Shown piece by piece: positions 40,425 through 47,008 of a stretch of DNA of 47,008 nucleotides. The position numbers and the translations under genes were made by a program. The notes under the pieces are model-generated. The model searched no databases and was not told the DNA's origin. It worked only from the letters and a program-made list of their open reading frames with translations. Each line of letters starts with the position of its first letter. Positions within the stretch are counted from its first letter, which is position 1. Origin of the DNA: Deltaproteobacteria bacterium (GTDB taxonomy: Bacteria > Desulfobacterota > BSN033 > UBA1163); contig VGSS01000007.1 of NCBI GenBank assembly GCA_016874935.1, positions 1 through 47,008 of the forward strand, written 5' to 3'.

Positions 40425-40470
40425 TTCAAACTTAATTAAAATCTTCTGTCAATTTTCAAGGCCAGGCATT
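40425..40470 (-). repeat. island intergenic repeat, GGCCAGGC end only
   Basis: CAAACTTAATTAAAATCTTCTGTCAATTTTCAAGGCCAGGCA. Confidence 0.65.
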
Positions 40471-40489
40471 GTTTGTCCGGGGTCGCGGG

Positions 40490-40970
40490 TCAGAGCCCGG
40501 CCGCGACCTTTTTGGCAATGGCCACGGCGTCGTCAAGGAGTCCGATGATTTTAATAACGTTCCGGGCAACATTGATCTGTTTCTTGATCTCAGCGACGGC
40601 AGCCTCCAGCTTGGTGTTTATCTTCGCAAGGCCCTTCATGGCGCCCTCGGCATCCCCGAGCCATTCATCCATCATCTCGCCGATGAGGATATCGATCTCC
40701 GGCGGGCTGTGTGAGTAAAAGCCCCTCGACCTTGGAGACATCGCCAGCGGCCGTCTCAGCAATATAGCGGTTGCGGGCGCGTTCGTGGACAAGGCTGAGG
40801 GAAGCATCCGCCCCATCCCGGAGCTGCTGGATCGAGCTGGTAAGCGCGACGAAGGGGGCTGGCGAGATGCTTGCGCAACCGGCGACTCCAAGGATCGCCA
40901 CTACGATTGCAAGGAATACGAGGAACCGGTGCACGGTCGAAGCGGATTTTGGGGTGTTTGATAATATCAT
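40490..40970 (-). pseudogene. lipoprotein gene split by a frameshift
   Basis: 40665-40970 gives MILSNTPKSASTVHRFLVFLAIVVAILGVAGCAS...KVEGLL; the coding-like continuation (PPEIDILIGEMMDEWLGDAEGAMKGLAKINTKLEAAVAEIKK...) is in another frame to 40490. Confidence 0.55.
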
Positions 40971-41545
40971 GCATGCCTCCTCCAGTTCATCCTATGACCA
41001 TCGCCCGATAGACATGGGGTCGCCCTTGACAAAGGATAAAATCCGATTTCAACTCATATTTGGGGTCGGCCCCCTTTAGTGCCCTCAATAATTTTCAATC
41101 AGGCTTCCGGCTTAAACATTGACTCAGGCCCTCGAAAGCATCTCTTGCTTCGGTATCGTCTATGTGCAGGGTCCCTCTCCTTGATTTGTCTTCTGGAATT
41201 CACAGTGGGCCATTTCTTGCTCACTGACAATACGCGATTGAACGAGGTGTAATATTATGAGGGGCCCTAAGGGAATCGATCTTCCCCTAGAGCTCTTATA
41301 GGACCATCTTCTGAAAACCTTTTCTCATCTTTCCCCCTGAAAGGTTTGAGAGGAGTTTCCTAAGGCAGGGACATTTAAAAATTGATAGATTATTTAGCAA
41401 ATTCTTTGCCAAAAGTCTATTGTTTTGTTTGGTTTTATAATCAATTGAAATCAATAGGTAATTTGATTTTTATCCAATCCGCCTACATGAAGTAATGGGC
41501 TTTGAACTGTAATCTATTTTGAGAGTTGCCAACGATTGTTGGCAG

Positions 41546-41674
41546 TCAGGGGATGAGGTGGTCTAAATGGATGTCTTCATCCTCAAAAACCTTCAAAATC
41601 TCCTCAAGGACGCCATTCCTAAAGGAACCCGCTATCCTTCCGTATAAATCTTTGCATATATTCTCTTCAGTCAT
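41546..41674 (-). CDS. possible 42-aa ORF or gene remnant
   Basis: MTEENICKDLYGRIAGSFRNGVLEEILKVFEDEDIHLDHLIP*; coding-like composition, no recognised family. Confidence 0.3.
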   Translation of the reverse strand: MTEENICKDLYGRIAGSFRNGVLEEILKVFEDEDIHLDHLIP

Positions 41675-41788
41675 GGCGAAAAAATATGAAACTTTATACA
41701 GAAAGTCAAGAAGTTCTGATCAACATTCCGGTTAACGATGAGAAAAGAGCGACCTCTGGGACGGAATAGTTTTGATAAATATGAGAAC

Positions 41789-41888
41789 AAAAAAGGGAGG
41801 CGCGATGGCCTCCCTTTTCATTTAAATCCATGTGATCATGGAATTATCGTTTGGAGTATTGGGGTCTTCGCCTGGCTCCCCTTAACCC
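41789..41888 (-). repeat. island boundary direct repeat, rpsI side (3' end of intact rpsI plus terminator)
   Basis: Ungapped 88% match to 25410-25509, offset 16,379 bp. Confidence 0.85.
41790..41819 (-). terminator. rho-independent terminator of rplM-rpsI
   Basis: Minus strand AAAAGGGAGGCCATCGCGCCTCCCTTTTTT. Confidence 0.85.
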
Positions 41889-42233
41889 GTATTTCTTACG
41901 CTCCTTGATCCTTGAATCCCTTGTCAGAAGGCCGGCCTTTTTCAGGGCATCCTTAAACTCCGCATTGAACTGAAGCAGGGCTTTTGATATTCCATGACGG
42001 ACAGCCTCGGATTGACCGGCAATGCCTCCTCCATGGACATTGGCTTTCACATCGAATTGATTCCGGGTCCCCGTCAGATCAAAGGGCTGCATGATGATCA
42101 TCTCGCAGGTCTCCCGTCCGAAATACTCCTTCAGGGCCCTTTCATTGACTACGAACTTCCCTTCGCCCGGCTCCAACCATACTCGGGCAATTGAGGTCTT
42201 CCTTTTTCCTGTGGCATAAATCGGTTCTGGCAC
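41844..42233 (-). CDS. rpsI: 30S ribosomal protein S9
   Basis: [25 protein letters not shown]...[17 protein letters not shown]. Confidence 0.98.
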   Translation of the reverse strand: MPEPIYATGKRKTSIARVWLEPGEGKFVVNERALKEYFGRETCEMIIMQPFDLTGTRNQFDVKANVHGGGIAGQSEAVRHGISKALLQFNAEFKDALKKAGLLTRDSRIKERKKYGLRGARRRPQYSKR

Positions 42234-42276
42234 TGTTTTCTCCTTAATTATGAAATATACGAATTATTCACCGGCT

Positions 42277-42705
42277 TTAAATTTCAAGCGGAACGGGTTT
42301 CTGGGCTTCGTGAGGATGTTTTGCCCCGGCATAGATCTTCAATTTCTGGATCATCTGACGGCCCAGGCTGGTTTTGGGCAACATCCCCTTCACAGCGATC
42401 CGGATCATCTCGGTGGGTTTCTTGGTCAGCAGCTTTTCAGCGCTCATCTCCCGAATTCCGCCCGGATAACCCGTATGACGATAGTAAGTCTTGTCTTTCA
42501 TCTTCTTACCGGTCAACGCCACTTTTCCGGCATTGACGACAATGACGAAATCGCCTGTGTCCACGTGAGGGGTGTAAATCGGTTTGTTCTTTCCCCTCAA
42601 TATCTTTGCCAGTTCAGTGGCTAATCTTCCCAGGACCTTTCCTTCCGCATCCACGAGATACCACTGATGTTCCACTTCTTCTTTTTTAGCCTGATAGGTC
42701 TTCAT
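42277..42705 (-). CDS. rplM: 50S ribosomal protein L13
   Basis: [41 protein letters not shown]. Confidence 0.98.
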   Translation of the reverse strand: MKTYQAKKEEVEHQWYLVDAEGKVLGRLATELAKILRGKNKPIYTPHVDTGDFVIVVNAGKVALTGKKMKDKTYYRHTGYPGGIREMSAEKLLTKKPTEMIRIAVKGMLPKTSLGRQMIQKLKIYAGAKHPHEAQKPVPLEI

Positions 42706-42793
42706 AGAACCACCTTAATTTAAAAAGATAAGATATTGTAGTAATGACTGTCAAGGATTTATCTTTCCCCCTCACCCTTACCCTCTCCCACAA

Positions 42794-43023
42794 GAGACTG
42801 TGTCGCAATCGCGAGCAAAGGGGGAGAGGCAGTCAGGTTCCAAAGTTTTAGGATGCGGGTCTTTTAGATGATGGGAAATTGTCACTTGTATAAAATCAAA
42901 TGTTTTCATATGCTTGGCACGCCTGAATCCGAACGGCTAAAGGTAACCACCCTAAACCTTTTCCACCCGACCGCCTCTCCCCCTTTTCAAAAATGGGGTT
43001 TTTTCATATTACGACACAGTCTC
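42794..43023. mobile_element. 230-bp MITE-like element inserted in a REP-type palindrome
   Basis: Inverted ends GAGACTGTGTCG...CGACACAGTCTC, inner inverted AAAGGGGGAGAGGC(A/G)GTC, flanked by CAA at 42791-42793 and 43024-43026. Confidence 0.75.
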
Positions 43024-43044
43024 CAAGGGGAGAGGGAGAAGAGA

Positions 43045-43965
43045 TCAGCGTTTCTTTTTCTGTGTGAAATGTTTATTCCAGAGTAGAACAACAGGGCTGG
43101 CCACATAAATCGTCGAATAGGTTCCGGCGATAAGCCCCACAATAAGGGTTAGAGCAAAATCGTGGATGACTGGCCCCCCGAAGAAAAAGAGGATCAGTAC
43201 CACCATCATTACTGTCCCTGAAGTAAGGATTGTCCGTCCGAGAGTCTCGTTGATGGCGGTGTTAAAGATCGTTTCAAGGTTCTCTTTCCTGTACTTCTTG
43301 ACATCCTCCCGGACCCGATCGAAGATGACAATGGTATCGTTGATCGAGAATCCGATGATCGTCAGGATAACAGCCATCAGAGGCAGGGAATATTCAAGGT
43401 CTAAAAGGGATATGGCTCCGTAAGCGATAATGATGTCGTGGACCAGGGCGGCAATCCCCCCCAGTCCGAAAGAGATTTGTTTGAATCTCCATGCCACGTA
43501 AATGAGGATGGCGATAAAAGAGAGAGAGACCGCCCAGAGAGCCTTGGTCTTCAAATCCTTTCCCACTTTTGGGCCGACCACTTCCACTCGCCGGATTTCC
43601 AGGTTTTTACCCTGAAATCGCTGCTGAAGATTTGCTTGAATCTCTTTTGATATCTTTTCGAGATCATCCCCGCCTTTTTCAATCCGGATTAGAAACTCAT
43701 TTTCTCCCCCGAATTTCTGGACCATGGCATCTTTTGATCCTATCGCCTCCATGGCATTGCGAACTTCGGAGATATCCACATTCTGAGCAAATCTGATCTG
43801 GAGCAGGATGCCTCCTGCAAAGTCAACCCCGTACCTCAGTCCATTGTGAAGAAAGATAGAACCCAGGCTAATGAGAATAGCGATCCCTGAAATCCAGACC
43901 GTAATCTTCTTCTTACCAATAAAGTCAAAACGTGTTCCTGGTCTGATCAAATCCATAGAATTCAC
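43045..43965 (-). CDS. secF: protein translocase subunit SecF
   Basis: GLRYGVDFAGGILLQIRF; ILTIIGFSINDTIVIFDRVRE. Confidence 0.96.
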   Translation of the reverse strand: MNSMDLIRPGTRFDFIGKKKITVWISGIAILISLGSIFLHNGLRYGVDFAGGILLQIRFAQNVDISEVRNAMEAIGSKDAMVQKFGGENEFLIRIEKGGDDLEKISKEIQANLQQRFQGKNLEIRRVEVVGPKVGKDLKTKALWAVSLSFIAILIYVAWRFKQISFGLGGIAALVHDIIIAYGAISLLDLEYSLPLMAVILTIIGFSINDTIVIFDRVREDVKKYRKENLETIFNTAINETLGRTILTSGTVMMVVLILFFFGGPVIHDFALTLIVGLIAGTYSTIYVASPVVLLWNKHFTQKKKR

Positions 43966-43969
43966 TCAC

Positions 43970-45568
43970 TTAAATGCTCAACTTCTTGACATTCATCTTT
44001 AGGGTAAGAAAATCAAAGACCCATCGGGTAATATACACAGCCGTGAAGATATTGGCTAAAAGACCAATACATAGAGTTACAGCAAATCCCCTCACCGGAC
44101 CTGTGCCAAACTGATAAAGAAAAAGAGCGGCGATTAAAGTCGTTACATTCGAGTCCAAAATCGTGACAAAGGCCCTTCGGTAACCCTCGTCAATGGCAGC
44201 CCGGATCGTCTTCCCCCATCTCAATTCTTCCTTGATTCTTTCGTGAATGAGGACATTGGCGTCCACTGCCATTCCAATCGAAAGAACAAGGCCGGCAATT
44301 CCTGGAAGGGTGAGTGTGGCCCGAAAAATTGCAAGCGCACCCATCACAAGGATGATATTGAGGATCAGAGCGACATCAGCAATCACTCCTGAGACACGGT
44401 AATAGAAAATCATGAACAGGGCGACAAGGGCAGCACTGACCAGAGTGGCAATAATACCTTTCCTTATGGAATCCTGTCCCAGAGAAGGCCCGACGCTTCT
44501 CTGCTCAAGGATATTCACCGGCGCAGGCAAGGCCCCTGCCCTGAGAACAATGGCCAGGTCGCCCGCCTCCTTCATATCGAAACGGCCGGTGATCTGCGCC
44601 CTCCCTCCGGCGATCCTCTCCTGAATGACCGGTGCGGAATAGACATTATCATCCAGAATAATGGCCAATCTCCTCTTCACATTGGCTCCGGTGATTTGCT
44701 CGAAAAGCTTCGCACCGATATCATCAAATTCCAGAGCCACATAGGGTTCATTGAACTGGGTATCGAGGGTAACCCGGGCATCCTTCAAAACCTCACCGGT
44801 CATCAGGGTCTTTTCTTTCAAAAGAAAGGGGATCTTCTTCACCCCTCCGGTCTTCGGATCGACCTGCCTCTGATAGAGGAGGATGCTCCCCTCCGGGGCG
44901 CTTCCTTTCAATGCCTCATCAAGGTTGCCCTCTTCATCCACCAGTTTGAATTCTAACAGGGCGGTCCGGCCGATGAGATCGATCGCCCTCTGTGGGTCTT
45001 TGATCCCGGGGAGCTGAATCAGAATGCGGTCCGTTCCCTGAAGGGTGATTTCAGGTTCGGCCACCCCGAACTGGTCGATCCGGTTCCGGATCGTCTCCAA
45101 TGCCTGATCAATGGCGCCCTTTCTGACCTGTTCGGCCTGCCGGCTGTCCAGAACAAGAACAACCTTCCAGATCCCTTTATCAAGGGCGGTCGTGGAAAGT
45201 TCCTGCATGACAGCATAACGCTGGCTCAGGATCTTCTCCCATTTATCCTTGTCGCCCGAAACCTCAAGAACGATTTGATTGCTCTTTTCCCTCTCCAGTT
45301 TTCCGACGGGAATTCCCTTATCCCGCATGTCATCTCTCAGGTTATTCTTCACCCTCTCCACATAACTTTCGATCGCCTTCTCCGCCTCCACTTCGAGGAT
45401 GAGGTGCATTCCGCCCTGCAGGTCAAGGCCAAGGTGGACCTTTTCCGTGGGGATGATTTTATAAAACCAAGCCGGCAACTCCGGAGTCAATGTGGGCAAA
45501 AAGAGGAGGATGGCAAAAACAGTCACCGCCCCATAAACGATCAATCTCCATTTCAGGTTTCTCAGCAT
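43970..45568 (-). CDS. secD: protein translocase subunit SecD
   Basis: HLGLDLQGGMHLILEV; GLVLSIGMAVDANVLIHERIKEEL. Confidence 0.97.
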   Translation of the reverse strand: MLRNLKWRLIVYGAVTVFAILLFLPTLTPELPAWFYKIIPTEKVHLGLDLQGGMHLILEVEAEKAIESYVERVKNNLRDDMRDKGIPVGKLEREKSNQIVLEVSGDKDKWEKILSQRYAVMQELSTTALDKGIWKVVLVLDSRQAEQVRKGAIDQALETIRNRIDQFGVAEPEITLQGTDRILIQLPGIKDPQRAIDLIGRTALLEFKLVDEEGNLDEALKGSAPEGSILLYQRQVDPKTGGVKKIPFLLKEKTLMTGEVLKDARVTLDTQFNEPYVALEFDDIGAKLFEQITGANVKRRLAIILDDNVYSAPVIQERIAGGRAQITGRFDMKEAGDLAIVLRAGALPAPVNILEQRSVGPSLGQDSIRKGIIATLVSAALVALFMIFYYRVSGVIADVALILNIILVMGALAIFRATLTLPGIAGLVLSIGMAVDANVLIHERIKEELRWGKTIRAAIDEGYRRAFVTILDSNVTTLIAALFLYQFGTGPVRGFAVTLCIGLLANIFTAVYITRWVFDFLTLKMNVKKLSI

Positions 45569-46004
45569 ATGTTACAAACCCTCACAAAGAGATTTCTGGA
45601 AAAGTCAGGAAATCTCTATAAAATCTCTGGAATCATTTTTTAAAAAAGGATTTAGCGAATTACACTAATGATAACGAATTTCACGAATGGGGTCCTATTC
45701 GTGTCATTCGTTCTAATTCGTGCCATTCGTTTCTATTTTCTAAGCAATCAGAGAGCAAAAGGTAGTTTTTCAGAGCTCTCACAAAATGAAACCAAGAGTT
45801 TTGGAACCCTTGGATTACAGAAACATAGCCTATCGCCCGGTATTTTTCAAGGGGAAATTATAGAGATTTCTGAAAAAGTCCGGAAATCTCTGATTACACT
45901 GATTAAGTATCGATTCCACAGATAGAAAATCAATAAAATCTGTATCATCCTTTCCGAAATCTCTGCAATCAAGGGAGTTTATGGTAGATTTTCAGAGCTC
46001 CTAT

Positions 46005-46036
46005 AAAAAAGGCCCAAGGCAGATTCCCTTGGGCCT
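46005..46036 (-). terminator. rho-independent terminator after the AMP-binding ligase
   Basis: Minus strand AGGCCCAAGGGAATCTGCCTTGGGCCTTTTTT. Confidence 0.85.
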
Positions 46037-46058
46037 GAAGCCTTTCACGAACCGGATT

Positions 46059-47008
46059 TTACTTCATATCACTCCATTTCCCATATTTCTCCCTCAAAAT
46101 CCGGTGGAGGATCTTTCCGGTCGGGGTCATGGGCATCTCTTCGTCCTTGATGAAATCGACTGATTTGGGTATCTTATACCCTGCAATCTTCCCCCTGCAG
46201 TGATCGATCAGTTCCTTATCCGTAACCGTCTTTCCCTGGTGGATGGTGACAATCGCCTTAATCGCCTCGCCCCATTTCGGGTCAGGAATACCAATCACTG
46301 CCACATATTTAACGGCAGGATGGGAACCCAACAAATTCTCCACTTCTGATGGAAAAACATTTTCACCGCCGGTAATGATCATATTCGCTTTTCGATCAAC
46401 CAGGGTAAAATAGCCATCCTCATCCTGGCAGGCCATATCTCCGGCGGTGAACCATTCGCCCTGGAAGACCGATTTGGTCTTTTCAGGGTCTTTCCAGTAC
46501 TCTTTAAAGACATGAGGGGTGCGCGAATAAAGTTCTCCCACCTCGCCTCTTTTGACCTCTTTTCCGCTCTCATCAAGAATCTTGATCCGGTCCGTGCCCC
46601 AGATCTCCCTTCCGATGGATCCGAGTTTCTTAAACTGTTCCTCAGGTCTGAGCAGCGTCACCAGTCCGGCCTCGGTTGAACCGTAAGCCTCCCAGAGCTC
46701 CGAATTTTTAAAATAGTCCATAATGGCCATCTTCGTGTCTTTTCGGGCCGGCGCCGAGGAAATGAGAAGCTGACGGATCGAACTGACATCAATGCTTTTC
46801 TTCACCTCATCGGGAAGGGAAAGCATCATAATATAATGGGTGGGAACGAGAGAGGTGAAGGTGATCTTCTCCTTTTCAATCGTCTTCAATAGGTCGACCG
46901 GGTCGAAACTGATCATATTGTAAACAAATACCCTTGCGCTGACATAAGTATAGGTGAAGGAATAGTAGATCGAATTGATATGGCACATGGGCATGACGAG
47001 CATCACAC
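46059..47008 (-). CDS. AMP-binding acyl-CoA synthetase/ligase (5' end outside window)
   Basis: YGSTEAGLVTLL; GEWFTAGDMACQDEDGYFTLVDRKANMIITGGENVFPSEVE; TPTGKILHRILREKYG. Confidence 0.93.
   Translation of the reverse strand, partial: VMLVMPMCHINSIYYSFTYTYVSARVFVYNMISFDPVDLLKTIEKEKITFTSLVPTHYIMMLSLPDEVKKSIDVSSIRQLLISSAPARKDTKMAIMDYFKNSELWEAYGSTEAGLVTLLRPEEQFKKLGSIGREIWGTDRIKILDESGKEVKRGEVGELYSRTPHVFKEYWKDPEKTKSVFQGEWFTAGDMACQDEDGYFTLVDRKANMIITGGENVFPSEVENLLGSHPAVKYVAVIGIPDPKWGEAIKAIVTIHQGKTVTDKELIDHCRGKIAGYKIPKSVDFIKDEEMPMTPTGKILHRILREKYGKWSDMK

Noticed and set aside
25613-40470. Integron cassette array with attC sites
   Set aside because: Co-oriented genes with repeats look similar, but I see no GTTRRRY/RYYYAAC-paired folding sites and no tyrosine recombinase gene.

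Overview
The window reads as a bacterial chromosome segment; gene order suggests Desulfobacterota/Deltaproteobacteria, but this is a guess. Essentially every believable gene is on the minus strand. Flanking core genes, in coordinate order: miaB (partial), class II fructose-bisphosphate aldolase, fbp, surE, tRNA-Pro, zinc-ribbon/YbjQ protein, MerR regulator, ihfA, pheT, pheS, rplT, rpmI, infC, thrS, tRNA-Val, clpB, rsmA, tsaD, LysM/M23 peptidase, pcm, mutS, argC, DUF2283; then, after the island, rpsI, rplM, secF, secD and an AMP-binding ligase (partial). Between argC and rpsI lies a ~16.4 kb accessory island (~25.4-41.8 kb). It is bounded by a 100-bp, 88%-identical ungapped direct repeat of the 3' end of rpsI plus its terminator. 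The copy on the argC side differs from the genuine rpsI end almost only at synonymous positions. The island carries co-oriented genes: TIR-domain protein, caspase-like peptidase, EEP-family hydrolase, zinc-dependent phospholipase C-like protein, papain-like (YiiX/NlpC-type) protein, DUF6765, two membrane+CBS-like proteins, several lipoproteins and membrane proteins. Copies of a same-orientation ~150-190 bp intergenic repeat (minus-strand ends GGTGCCTGGCC...GACCTGACCCC) separate most of these units. No integrase or transposase ORF is visible. I regard this cassette-like, effector-rich array as the most likely undescribed system here. Other points: a probable AUC start for infC, a perfect hairpin in the thrS leader, two nested MITE insertions and several palindromic repeat families. 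No searches or folding programs were run; family names come from motif recognition.
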